This document shows positions 6,433-13,452 of a DNA stretch of 15,630 nucleotides, piece by piece. The stretch's first letter is position 1. Each line of letters starts with the position of its first letter. A program made the position numbers and the translations under genes. This DNA comes from an uncultured Eubacteriales bacterium. GTDB taxonomy: Bacteria > Bacillota_A > Clostridia > Peptostreptococcales > Anaerovoracaceae. The notes beneath the pieces are model-generated. The model had not been told where the DNA came from. It did no database searches and saw nothing but the letters and a program-made list of their open reading frames with translations. The DNA lies in assembly GCA_902790885.1 (NCBI GenBank), contig CADATR010000033.1, forward strand, positions 1 through 15,630, in the 5' to 3' direction.

Positions 6433-7263
6433 TTATTTTGTGCTCTTTGTCTTGGAGCTTTTCTTCTCTGCCTTTCTGGAGGCTCTCAGGGCGTCTATGG
6501 AGCGGTCAGCCTTGTTGACAGGAGCCGGAGCGTGAACATGATATACGTTGTTCAGGAGCTCAGCGCAGTTTTCTATCTTTTTCTCCTGCGGTTCCGGAGT
6601 CTTCTTTGCCTTGCGGGCCTTCTTCTTCGCCTCTTTGGCTTCCTTCTTTGCCTGCTCCGCCTTGACTTCCTCTATGCTCTTTCCTGTCCTCTTTGCCTCT
6701 CTGTACGGATTGAAAGCCTGCTCTTTAGGAGCATCCTTAGGCTCTTCTTCCTCTTTCTCATTATTCTGACGGAGCGAGAGCACCGTGATGCCGCCGAACA
6801 TTACAAACATCATGACCATGTTGACCATGTTGTTGATCCTCTGGTTGTATGTCCTGAACGTGACGGTCTTGTCTGCTCCGAGAACGTTGCCTTCGTTGTC
6901 TACGAGATCTCCGCTGATAACGAGTTTGTACTCAGAGTTGTTCTTTGCCACAAATCCCTGATCTGTGTCGGCGAGTACCAGTACCAGTCCCTTTTCCTTA
7001 TCACTGAAAAGCACCTGAGTCGGAATGGCTTTGCCGTCCTCGTCATAGATGGCGAACTTGTCTGCGTTCGCAGCGGTCGCTTCGTCTGAATCCATCGCGT
7101 TGCTGAATGCCAGCTTTACGCCGAGATTTTCCATGGAAGTGTTTGACTGGCCGTCTTCAGGATATGACGATACCAGGTCGAATCCTCCGTCAGCGAAGCA
7201 GAATACCGAAGCCATCATTATCATGACAGACGTCAGCATTGCTATCAGACTGATTTTCTTCAT
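6433..7263 (-). CDS. Exported Ig-like domain protein with transmembrane segment and Lys/Glu-rich cytoplasmic tail
   Basis: The 276-residue product has a signal peptide (1-24, MKKISLIAMLTSVMIMM... ending CFA). A bacterial Ig-like domain of the SbsA/Big_5 kind follows at about 28-138 (SYPEDGQSNTSMENLGVKLAFSNAMD ... LVISGDLVDNEGNVLGADKTVTF is typical, here in two blocks). A membrane segment at about 145-165 (MVNMVMMFVMFGGITVLSL) leads to a highly charged tail (166-276) rich in Lys, Glu and Ala that is probably helical. The Ig domain would face outside and the tail inside. Function is unknown; it may be an envelope or surface-organising protein. GGAGG nine bases before ATG 7263 supports the start. 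It begins 15 bases after tadA and probably shares its transcript, ending at the hairpin 6394-6415. Confidence 0.8.
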   Translation of the reverse strand: MKKISLIAMLTSVMIMMASVFCFADGGFDLVSSYPEDGQSNTSMENLGVKLAFSNAMDSDEATAANADKFAIYDEDGKAIPTQVLFSDKEKGLVLVLADTDQGFVAKNNSEYKLVISGDLVDNEGNVLGADKTVTFRTYNQRINNMVNMVMMFVMFGGITVLSLRQNNEKEEEEPKDAPKEQAFNPYREAKRTGKSIEEVKAEQAKKEAKEAKKKARKAKKTPEPQEKKIENCAELLNNVYHVHAPAPVNKADRSIDALRASRKAEKKSSKTKSTK

Positions 7264-7278
7264 TTAATTAAACCTCCG

Positions 7279-7755
7279 TTAAGCGCGCCTTCTTCTGAAG
7301 AACTCCTTCAGTATCGCCGAGCATTCTCCGGCGAGCACGCCTCTAGTTATTTCTATGCTGTGATTGAGCCTCTCATCGTTTGCTATGTTGTAAAGGGAGC
7401 CGCAGGCACCCGTTTTGGGATCATCGGTGCCTATCACGAGCCTTGCCATTCTGGCAAGGACCATTGCGCCTGAGCACATGCTGCATGGCTCGAGAGTCAC
7501 ATACATAGTCGCGTCCGGGAGCCATTTTGCTCCGAGCGCAGCCTCTGCAGCCTCCAGGGCGAGCATCTCCGCATGCGCGAATGATCTTCGCGCGGTCTCC
7601 ACCATGTTATGCGCCCGCGCGATGATCTGCCCGTCTTTCACAATAACGGCGCCGACGGGCACCTCGCCCTCTTCGGCGGCCCGGGCTGCCTCTTTCAGAG
7701 CCTCGAGCATGAATCTTTCATCATCGCTTGCGCATATAATTCCGTCAAAAACCAT
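7279..7755 (-). CDS. tadA: tRNA-specific adenosine-34 deaminase
   Basis: TadA converts adenosine to inosine at wobble position 34 of tRNA-Arg(ACG). The 158-residue product has the cytidine/adenosine deaminase zinc motifs HAE (His61-Ala-Glu63, where Glu is the proton shuttle) and PCSMC (Cys91, Cys94), the substrate-strand EVPVGAVIVKDGQIIARAHN and a basic C-terminal helix FFRRRRA. Length is normal for bacterial TadA. ATG 7755 is the only plausible start, with about 10 residues more than usual before DDERFMLEALKEA. It has no Shine-Dalgarno sequence; the -10 box of a strong promoter ends only 9 bases upstream, implying a near-leaderless mRNA. It is followed by the Ig-like protein gene after 15 bases. 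Confidence 0.95.
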   Translation of the reverse strand: MVFDGIICASDDERFMLEALKEAARAAEEGEVPVGAVIVKDGQIIARAHNMVETARRSFAHAEMLALEAAEAALGAKWLPDATMYVTLEPCSMCSGAMVLARMARLVIGTDDPKTGACGSLYNIANDERLNHSIEITRGVLAGECSAILKEFFRRRRA

Positions 7756-7764
7756 AGCCGAGAT

Positions 7765-7794
7765 ATTGTATCACAAAGGCCTTTGAAATATCAA
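7765..7794 (-). promoter_or_regulatory. Promoter of tadA with palindrome in the spacer
   Basis: Minus-strand TTGATA (7789-7794), 18 bases, TACAAT (7765-7770). The spacer contains a perfect 12-bp palindrome CAAAGGCCTTTG (7774-7785) that could be an operator. The -10 box ends 9 bases from the tadA ATG. Confidence 0.65.
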
Positions 7795-7804
7795 CAAAAC
7801 TATA

Positions 7805-8521
7805 CTATATAAATGCGTATTTGATCACATAAAAGAACGGGTTCACGTCGTAAAGCACCTTCGCCGCATTTGTAAGCTGGAGCGCCTGCATCATCGCGGG
7901 CACATGCTCAGGTGACACAAGTGTGGTGACCGGTATAAGAAGAGCTGTTGCGATCCATGCCAGCATGAGTCCCCTTACAAGGCCGAGCACCATTCCGAGC
8001 ACCCTGTCAGCAAAGCCGATCACTACAGAAGTATCGCGCAGACTCTTCAGGATGATCCTGAGCAGAAACATTACAATGCTCACTGCAAGGATTATGAGCG
8101 CGAAGGCGATCACTCCCGCCGCTATCTCAGTCAGTCTGTCAGCAGCAGCATCTGCGGCCTTGTCCGCCACATCTTTGAAGATCCCTCCGAGTGACTTTGA
8201 CAGCAATCCTTCACTGCCGCTGTCAGACGATGTGACCGAGCCGAAGAATGCATTCTTCACCTCTTCAGATGATGTATACGCGTCGGACTCATTGCCTTTT
8301 ATCATATTAAGAATGCGGCTGTGCAGTATCCTCTCGAGTTTTGTCTGCAATAAAAAGGCCTTCAGCCTGTCCTTGAAGTACACGCCGAGGCCTATGCCGC
8401 CTACTATGCAGAGCATTTTTATTATGGTGTCGCCTACGCCCTTTATTGCACCCCTGAGTACGGCTGCAAGGACGATCAGGCCTACCGCTCCGTCCAACAT
8501 CCACCATTCGATAGTATTCAT
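7805..8521 (-). CDS. CvpA family membrane protein
   Basis: The product (238 residues from ATG 8521, 240 from ATG 8527) is an integral membrane protein with four predicted helices. Two are near the N-terminus (AVGLIVLAAVLRGAIKGVGD and IIKMLCIVGGIGLGVYF). Two follow a hydrophilic Ser/Asp-rich loop of about 80 residues (IAFALIILAVSIVMFLLRIIL and VLGLVRGLMLAWIATALLI). The order and the C-terminal ADRVLGMVLGLVRG motif match the CvpA/colicin V production family, whose members affect envelope stress, biofilm or secretion; the molecular role is unclear. Neither start has a Shine-Dalgarno sequence. A -10 box immediately upstream places the likely transcript start on the ATG at 8521. tadA follows on the same strand but has its own promoter. 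Confidence 0.85.
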   Translation of the reverse strand: MNTIEWWMLDGAVGLIVLAAVLRGAIKGVGDTIIKMLCIVGGIGLGVYFKDRLKAFLLQTKLERILHSRILNMIKGNESDAYTSSEEVKNAFFGSVTSSDSGSEGLLSKSLGGIFKDVADKAADAAADRLTEIAAGVIAFALIILAVSIVMFLLRIILKSLRDTSVVIGFADRVLGMVLGLVRGLMLAWIATALLIPVTTLVSPEHVPAMMQALQLTNAAKVLYDVNPFFYVIKYAFI

Positions 8522-8527
8522 GCACAT

Positions 8528-8555
8528 ATTCTACCACAAATGACCTGAGACTCAA
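8528..8555 (-). promoter_or_regulatory. Promoter of cvpA (leaderless arrangement)
   Basis: Minus-strand TTGAGT (8550-8555), 16 bases, TAGAAT (8528-8533). The -10 box is followed directly by ATGTGCATG, so transcription would start on or next to the ATG at 8521. The -35 box lies inside the left arm of the 13-bp inverted repeat. Confidence 0.5.
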
Positions 8556-8585
8556 AAGTTCCTCACTTGGACACTTTTGAGTCTC
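8547..8585. repeat. 13-bp perfect inverted repeat at the cvpA promoter
   Basis: GAGACTCAAAAGT (8547-8559) and ACTTTTGAGTCTC (8573-8585) are perfect reverse complements around a 13-base loop. The left arm contains the cvpA -35 box. It may be an operator or a hairpin; there is no T run typical of a terminator on either side. Confidence 0.85.
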
Positions 8586-8730
8586 CGGCTAAAAGATGTC
8601 CCGGCTTTGATTACTCAACACGAATCCGGCCTTTAAAAATTGTATTATCGAACAAATCTATGTTTATTTTTTGTGCAATTCAATACATTGAACTTCAGTA
8701 TTTGCAAGGCTTTGCGGAATAGTAAACTAT
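8586..8730. other. AT-rich divergent intergenic region
   Basis: This AT-rich stretch between the cvpA inverted repeat and the gcv promoter holds no gene. I see no glycine riboswitch core here. A short hairpin GCAA-GGCT-TTGC lies just upstream of the gcv promoter (about 8704-8715). Confidence 0.5.
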
Positions 8731-8759
8731 TTGACGCTTCTTTTATGTGGTGCTATTAT
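8731..8759 (+). promoter_or_regulatory. Promoter of the gcvT-gcvH-gcvPA-gcvPB operon
   Basis: TTGACG (8731-8736), 17 bases, TATTAT (8754-8759): a strong near-consensus promoter. The leader of about 78 bases to gcvT contains a small possible stem CATGCC/GGCGTG around 8788-8804 but no recognisable riboswitch. Confidence 0.8.
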
Positions 8760-8844
8760 TAATATACGTTAGAAAAGTGTTCCCTCATGCCACAGGGGCG
8801 TGTTGGTTGCGCAGATAAAAACATATTTGAGGAGGTACACAGCG

Positions 8845-9933
8845 ATGGAAAAGAAAACCCCGCTCTATGATACCCATGTCAAGTACGGCGGCAAAATAGT
8901 CGAATTCGGAGGATTCCTTCTTCCTGTACAGTACGGATCAGGTGTCAAAGCAGAGCACATGGCAGTCAGAACAAAAGCAGGATTGTTCGATGTTTCCCAC
9001 ATGGGCGAAGTTCTCGTTCAGGGCGAGAAGGCACAGGACTTCCTCAACATGCTCCTGACTAACGATTACACCGATCTTCAGCCGGGATTCGCAAGATACT
9101 CACCTATGTGCAATGAGCACGGCGGGACCGTCGATGACCTCATTGTATATATGAAGGCTGAGAATGACTACTTCGTGGTTGTCAACGCTGCAAACACAGA
9201 CAAGGACTTCGCATGGATGTGCGATCACAAGATCGACGGCGTTGAGCTTACAAACGTCAGCGACCAGTACGGTCAGGTAGCGCTTCAGGGTCCTAATGCT
9301 GAGATCATTCTGAAGAAAGTTGTTGATGAGAAATACATCCCTGCAGGTTATTACACATGCATCTTCGACGGAGACTTCCAGGGCATTCCTGTAATGATCT
9401 CCCGCACAGGCTACACAGGCGAGGATGGATTTGAGATCTATATGCCGGCAGACAAGGCTCCTGATGTATGGGAAGCTCTTATCGCAGCAGGCAAGGACGA
9501 CGGCCTCATCCCATGCGCACTCGGCGCAAGAGATACTCTGAGAATGGAAGCAGCTATGCCTCTTTACGGCCACGAGCTCACTGATGAGATCAGCCCTAGA
9601 ACAGCAGGTCTCGGCTTCGCTGTAAAGATGAACAAGCCTGACTTCATCGGCAAGGCTGCTCTCGAAGCAGACCAGCCTCTCAAGGAGAGAAGAGTCGGCC
9701 TCAAGGTTACCGGCCGCGGCATCCTCAGAGAGCACCTCGACGTTTACAGAGACGGCGAGATCGTAGGTCACACAACATCCGGCACATTCCTGCCTTACCT
9801 CGGAAGCTCGTACGCGATGGCTATCGTTAAATCCGAAGCCCGCGAGATCGGCGCTCCTTGCCAGGTAGACGTAAGAGGCCGCATGGTAGACTGCGAGATG
9901 GTAGGACTCCCGTTCTACAAGAGAGAGAAGTAA
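8845..9933 (+). CDS. gcvT: Glycine cleavage system T protein (aminomethyltransferase)
   Basis: GcvT transfers the methylene group from the aminomethyl-lipoyl arm of GcvH to tetrahydrofolate, releasing ammonia and forming 5,10-methylene-THF. The 362-residue product has the expected landmarks: [19 protein letters not shown] at the start, [12 protein letters not shown] (45-56), [11 protein letters not shown] with the catalytic Asp region (93-103), [13 protein letters not shown], and [19 protein letters not shown]. The C-terminal barrel domain contains [21 protein letters not shown] 8845 is chosen because GAGGAGG lies 8-14 bases upstream; an open frame continues to TTG 8800 but has no binding site and adds residues absent from the family. 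It is the first gene of the operon, followed after 116 bases by gcvH. Confidence 0.97.
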   Translation: MEKKTPLYDTHVKYGGKIVEFGGFLLPVQYGSGVKAEHMAVRTKAGLFDVSHMGEVLVQGEKAQDFLNMLLTNDYTDLQPGFARYSPMCNEHGGTVDDLIVYMKAENDYFVVVNAANTDKDFAWMCDHKIDGVELTNVSDQYGQVALQGPNAEIILKKVVDEKYIPAGYYTCIFDGDFQGIPVMISRTGYTGEDGFEIYMPADKAPDVWEALIAAGKDDGLIPCALGARDTLRMEAAMPLYGHELTDEISPRTAGLGFAVKMNKPDFIGKAALEADQPLKERRVGLKVTGRGILREHLDVYRDGEIVGHTTSGTFLPYLGSSYAMAIVKSEAREIGAPCQVDVRGRMVDCEMVGLPFYKREK

Positions 9934-9939
9934 AAACCT

Positions 9940-9998
9940 CTGATCTTCGGAGGCAGCTCCTCCGGTAAAATGTTAGTTATCCGCTTTATGCGGATCAG
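9940..9998 (+). other. Structured gcvT-gcvH intergenic RNA
   Basis: The leader before gcvH holds CGGAGG/CCTCCG (9948-9953, 9959-9964) and ATCCGC/GCGGAT (9979-9984, 9990-9995). An outer pairing CTGATC/GATCAG (9940-9945, 9993-9998) cannot form together with the second hairpin because they share 9993-9995. No T run follows, so it is not a standard terminator. It may set mRNA stability or gcvH expression relative to gcvT. Confidence 0.45.
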
Positions 9999-10049
9999 TA
10001 TAAGCCAATATCATTAAATCCATCTTATTATAAAAAGGAGATTAGAACG

Positions 10050-10418
10050 ATGATTGACCCAAAAGAACTTAAGTACAGCAGAGATGACGAGTGGATCCGT
10101 TATGACGGAGACGAAGTTTATGTAGGAATCACTGATTACGCTCAGAGCGAGCTTGGTGACCTCGTATTCGTAAACCTCCCTGAGGTAGACGATGAAGTCG
10201 TTGCAGGCGAGCCTTTCGGCGATGTTGAGTCCGTAAAAGCTGTAGCTGATGTTTACTCACCTGTATCCGGTGTAGTTCTTGAGATCAACGAAGACATCCT
10301 TGACGATGCTGCTCTGATCAACAACGATCCTTACGGCGCATGGTTCATCAAGGTTGGAAACGTCAGCGAGACAGTAGAGCTTCTCACAGCTGATGAGTAC
10401 GATGAGTACAGAGGATAA
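10050..10418 (+). CDS. gcvH: Glycine cleavage system H protein (lipoyl carrier)
   Basis: GcvH carries the lipoyl arm that shuttles the aminomethyl intermediate between the P, T and L proteins. The 122-residue acidic protein has the family pattern [43 protein letters not shown]. The lipoylation site is Lys63 in [18 protein letters not shown], and the C-terminal end has [12 protein letters not shown] and EYDEY. Length is normal. An AAAAGGAG site precedes ATG 10050. The neighbour lplA (14763-15630) could provide lipoylation of Lys63. gcvPA follows after 49 bases. Confidence 0.97.
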   Translation: MIDPKELKYSRDDEWIRYDGDEVYVGITDYAQSELGDLVFVNLPEVDDEVVAGEPFGDVESVKAVADVYSPVSGVVLEINEDILDDAALINNDPYGAWFIKVGNVSETVELLTADEYDEYRG

Positions 10419-10467
10419 TCAACCTATCTGAAGCAGATTCTGACACAGGTAATAAGGAGGAACTGAA

Positions 10468-11811
10468 TTGGGCACTTTTATTCCTAACACCAGGGAAGAG
10501 CAACTGAAAATGCTCAACGAGATCGGATACAAGGATTTCGACGACCTCTTTAAAGTGATCCCTGAAGAAGCCAAGGTCAAAGGCGAGCTCGATCTTCCTG
10601 ACGGACTGAGCGAGATCGAAGTTGCCCGCAAGGTTGAGGGACTTGCAGCAAAGAACGTTATATTCCGTTCGATCTTCCGCGGAGCAGGCGCGTACAATCA
10701 CTATGTACCATCCGCAGTTGACGCAATCGCCAACAAAGAGGAATTTGTTACGGCGTACACACCATATCAGGCTGAGATCAGCCAGGGAATCCTCCAGTCG
10801 ATCTTTGAATACCAGACAATGATCGCTGAGATCACAGGCATGGACATTGCAAACGCTTCCATGTACGACGGTGCTTCCGCTGCTGCTGAAGCATGCTGGA
10901 TGTGCAAGGACAGAAGACACAGCACATTCTATGTCTCCGGAGCTCTCGATGAGAGGATCCTTACAGTAATCAACACTTATTCATTCGGAAGAGGCAGCAA
11001 GGTAGTAGTCATTCCGACAAAGGACGGCCAGACCGACAAGGAGGCTCTTGCCAAGGCTCTTGCTGAAGACGACGCTGCAGCCTGCTTCCTGATGCAGTAT
11101 CCAAACTTCTACGGTATCGTAGAGGACGCTGAAGAGCTCTGCAAGATCACACACGACGGCGGAGCGAAGTTCATCATGTACTGCCACCCTCTCGCACTCG
11201 GCGCTCTGAAGAGCCCTGGCGAGGTAGGAGCTGACATCGCAGTAGGCGAGGGACAGCCTCTCGGACTCGGACTCGAGTTCGGCGGTCCATACCTCGGATT
11301 CCTTGCAACAAAGCAGGAGAATATGCGTGCCATCCCTGGCAGACTCATCGGTGAGACTGTAGACACAAGAGGCGACAGAGGCTTCGTTCTGACCATTCAG
11401 GCCAGAGAGCAGCACATCCGCCGCGAAAAGGCAAGCTCCAACATCTGCTCCAACGAGGCATGGTGCGCTCTGAGAGCAGGCATCTATCTCTCGACGATCG
11501 GCCCTGCAGGCTATGAGCAGGTTGCCGCTCTCTGCTCCTCCAAGGCTCACTACATGGCTGAGGAGCTCGAGAAGATCGGCATGAAGCGCTGCTTCGGCGG
11601 TGAGTTCTGGAACGAATTCGCAACAACATGCCCGGATGCTGACAAGCTGCTCGCAGCTCTCGAAGAAAAGGGCATCCTCGGCGGACTCAAGCTCTGCTGC
11701 GGCTGCTGCGACGGTGACTGCGATACAGACTGCATCCTGTGGTGCTGCACAGAGATGAACACCAAAGAAGATATCGATGAAGTCATAGCTATTGCAAAGG
11801 AGGTGTTCTAA
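10468..11811 (+). CDS. gcvPA: Glycine dehydrogenase (decarboxylating) subunit 1
   Basis: GcvPA is the non-catalytic-lysine half of the split P protein; with GcvPB it decarboxylates glycine onto lipoyl-GcvH. The 447-residue product begins MGTFIPNTREEQLKMLNEIGY, matching the family, and contains NASMYDGASAAAEACWMC (about residues 130-148) and the GQPLGLGLEFGGPYLGFLA loop. The start is TTG 10468, supported by AAGGAGG eight bases upstream. An odd feature is the C-terminal stretch at residues 410-427, CCGCCDGDCDTDCILWCC: eight cysteines where relatives as I recall them have a short connection to a WCVTE-like strand. This may bind metal or form disulfides. The stop is one base from gcvPB, whose binding site lies inside this gene, indicating coupled translation. 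Confidence 0.96.
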   Translation: MGTFIPNTREEQLKMLNEIGYKDFDDLFKVIPEEAKVKGELDLPDGLSEIEVARKVEGLAAKNVIFRSIFRGAGAYNHYVPSAVDAIANKEEFVTAYTPYQAEISQGILQSIFEYQTMIAEITGMDIANASMYDGASAAAEACWMCKDRRHSTFYVSGALDERILTVINTYSFGRGSKVVVIPTKDGQTDKEALAKALAEDDAAACFLMQYPNFYGIVEDAEELCKITHDGGAKFIMYCHPLALGALKSPGEVGADIAVGEGQPLGLGLEFGGPYLGFLATKQENMRAIPGRLIGETVDTRGDRGFVLTIQAREQHIRREKASSNICSNEAWCALRAGIYLSTIGPAGYEQVAALCSSKAHYMAEELEKIGMKRCFGGEFWNEFATTCPDADKLLAALEEKGILGGLKLCCGCCDGDCDTDCILWCCTEMNTKEDIDEVIAIAKEVF

Positions 11812-11812
11812 T

Positions 11813-13231
11813 ATGAAATTAATATTCGAGAAGAGCATTCCTGGCAGAGGACAAGATATCTTCCCTGCATGCGACGTACCTTGCAAGCTTCCTGACGCTC
11901 CTCTTCGCGAGAAGAAGGCGCATCTCCCGGAGATCTCCGAGAACGAGATGGGAAGACACTACACAGCTCTTGCTAAGAGAGCTCACGGAGTCAATGACGG
12001 ATTCTATCCTCTCGGCTCCTGCACAATGAAGCACAACCCTAGGATCGATGAGAAGATGGCCGCGCTTCCTGGCTTCAACAAGCTCCATCCTCTTCAGCCT
12101 GCACACACCGTACAGGGTGCGCACGAGCTGATCGCCGATCTCGAGAAATTCCTCTGCGAGATCACAGGCATGGCGGGAGTCACATTCCAGCCGGCAGCCG
12201 GAGCTCACGGTGAGTTCACCGGACTTCTCCTGATCAAGGCTTACCACACAGACAGAGGCGATACAGAGCGTAACGAGATCATCGTACCTGACGCTGCTCA
12301 CGGCACAAACCCGGCTTCGGCAACAATGGCCGGCTACAAGACCATCGTTATCAAATCGAACGAGAACGGCACGGTAGACATCGATGACCTCAAGGCTCAC
12401 CTCGGTCCTAAGACAGCAGGCCTGATGCTGACCAACCCTAACACGGTAGGTCTCTTCGACCCTAACATCATGGAGATCACAAGACTCGTCCATGAAGCCG
12501 GCGGACTCTGCTACTATGACGGAGCCAACCTCAACGCCGTAATCGGTATCGTACGTCCGGCAGACATCGGATTCGACGTAATCCACATGAACCTGCACAA
12601 GACATTCGCTACACCTCACGGCGGCGGAGGCCCGGGCAGCGGCCCATGCGCATACAAAGACTTCCTGGCACCATTCGCGCCTGGTCTCGTATGCAAGGAC
12701 GGCGAGAATTACGAGAGAGCTGAGAAGTCCATCGGAAACATGACAGGCTTCTACGGCAACTTCATCGTAATGGTCAAGGCTTACACATACCTGCTGACAA
12801 TCGGCAAAGAGGTATACACACTTGCCCAGAACGCTGTACTGAACGCCAACTACATGCAGGAGAAGCTGAAGGATATCTATCCGATCGCATTCGACACCAC
12901 ATGCATGCACGAGTTCGTAATCGGCCTCGATCCGATCTACAGAAAGACTCACGTTTCGGCTCTGGACGTAGCCAAGGCACTCCTCGACTACGGCATCCAT
13001 CCGCCTACAATCTACTTCCCTCTGATCGTCCACGAGGCGCTCATGATAGAGCCTACAGAGACAGAGACGAAGGAGACACTCGACGAGGCTATCACAGCAT
13101 TCCGCGAGATCTACGACCGCATCTTCAATGCTCCTGAGAGCGTACAGATGGCGCCGCAGACCACACCGGTACTGAGACTCGACGACACAAAGGCAGCCAG
13201 AGAGCCGCATCTGAGATTCGACTTCGACTAG
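11813..13231 (+). CDS. gcvPB: Glycine dehydrogenase (decarboxylating) subunit 2
   Basis: GcvPB is the pyridoxal-phosphate-bearing half of the split P protein. The 472-residue product shows the expected GFYPLGSCTMKHNPR block, VTFQPAAGAHGEFTGLL, PDAAHGTNPASA, and the cofactor site NLHKTFATPHGGGGPGSGP with Lys263 as the Schiff-base lysine. ATG 11813 is preferred over an upstream TTG (11792) because AAAGGAGG is 9 bases before it and the protein then begins MKLIFEKSIPGRGQDIFP as in relatives. It starts one base after the gcvPA stop, giving the 1:1 subunit ratio the complex needs. A rho-independent terminator follows. Confidence 0.97.
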   Translation: MKLIFEKSIPGRGQDIFPACDVPCKLPDAPLREKKAHLPEISENEMGRHYTALAKRAHGVNDGFYPLGSCTMKHNPRIDEKMAALPGFNKLHPLQPAHTVQGAHELIADLEKFLCEITGMAGVTFQPAAGAHGEFTGLLLIKAYHTDRGDTERNEIIVPDAAHGTNPASATMAGYKTIVIKSNENGTVDIDDLKAHLGPKTAGLMLTNPNTVGLFDPNIMEITRLVHEAGGLCYYDGANLNAVIGIVRPADIGFDVIHMNLHKTFATPHGGGGPGSGPCAYKDFLAPFAPGLVCKDGENYERAEKSIGNMTGFYGNFIVMVKAYTYLLTIGKEVYTLAQNAVLNANYMQEKLKDIYPIAFDTTCMHEFVIGLDPIYRKTHVSALDVAKALLDYGIHPPTIYFPLIVHEALMIEPTETETKETLDEAITAFREIYDRIFNAPESVQMAPQTTPVLRLDDTKAAREPHLRFDFD

Positions 13232-13250
13232 TAAGTCCAAAAATTAAGCG

Positions 13251-13284
13251 AGCCCCGGATTCATTTCCGGGGCTTTTCATTTAT
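13251..13284 (+). terminator. Rho-independent terminator of the gcv operon
   Basis: AGCCCCGGA / TCCGGGGCT (13251-13259, 13266-13274), a 9-bp perfect stem with loop TTCATT, is followed by TTTCATTTATTT. It lies 19 bases after the gcvPB stop. Confidence 0.9.
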
Positions 13285-13290
13285 TTATAA

Positions 13291-13431
13291 AAGAGGGCTT
13301 ATATATCTTTGGCAGGTGAATCGAGGACGCCGGTACTTAGCGATTGACGAGCGTCAGCGAAGTCAGAGCTTAGAACCGCTGCGTCCGAATTTCAGCGAGA
13401 GCGTGCCTGACGAAGATATATAAGCCCTCTT
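13291..13431. repeat. 141-base foldback element with 19-bp perfect terminal inverted repeats
   Basis: AAGAGGGCTTATATATCTT (13291-13309) is exactly reverse-complementary to 13413-13431. Inside are further nested pairings: CAGG/CCTG (13313-13316, 13406-13409), and GGACGCCGGT (13325-13334) with ACCG (13375-13378) plus GCGTCC (13381-13386) across a 2-base bulge. A partly paired apical segment carries TGACG-AG-CGTCA. There is no open reading frame of interest. It lies between converging gcvPB and lpdA. It could be a miniature mobile or dispersed intergenic repeat, a structured RNA, or a terminator for lpdA: on the minus strand the second arm is followed by TTATAAAT. Confidence 0.8.
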
Positions 13432-13452
13432 AGATATTATAAAGGTTATGAA

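Noticed and set aside
8800..8844. Upstream extension of gcvT to TTG 8800
   Set aside because: There is no binding site before the TTG, the extra residues are absent from GcvT relatives, and GAGGAGG is correctly placed for ATG 8845.
8760..8844. Riboswitch in the gcvT leader
   Set aside because: No glycine, tetrahydrofolate or SAM riboswitch core could be recognised; only a weak small stem is present.
11819..13240. 473-codon minus-strand open frame opposite gcvPB
   Set aside because: It mirrors the strongly codon-biased gcvPB gene; its Cys/Val/Leu-rich, low-complexity composition is typical of antisense frames and it has no binding site.
13291..13431. CRISPR repeat or insertion sequence
   Set aside because: There is only one inverted pair with no direct-repeat series and no transposase frame inside; at most it is a non-autonomous element.
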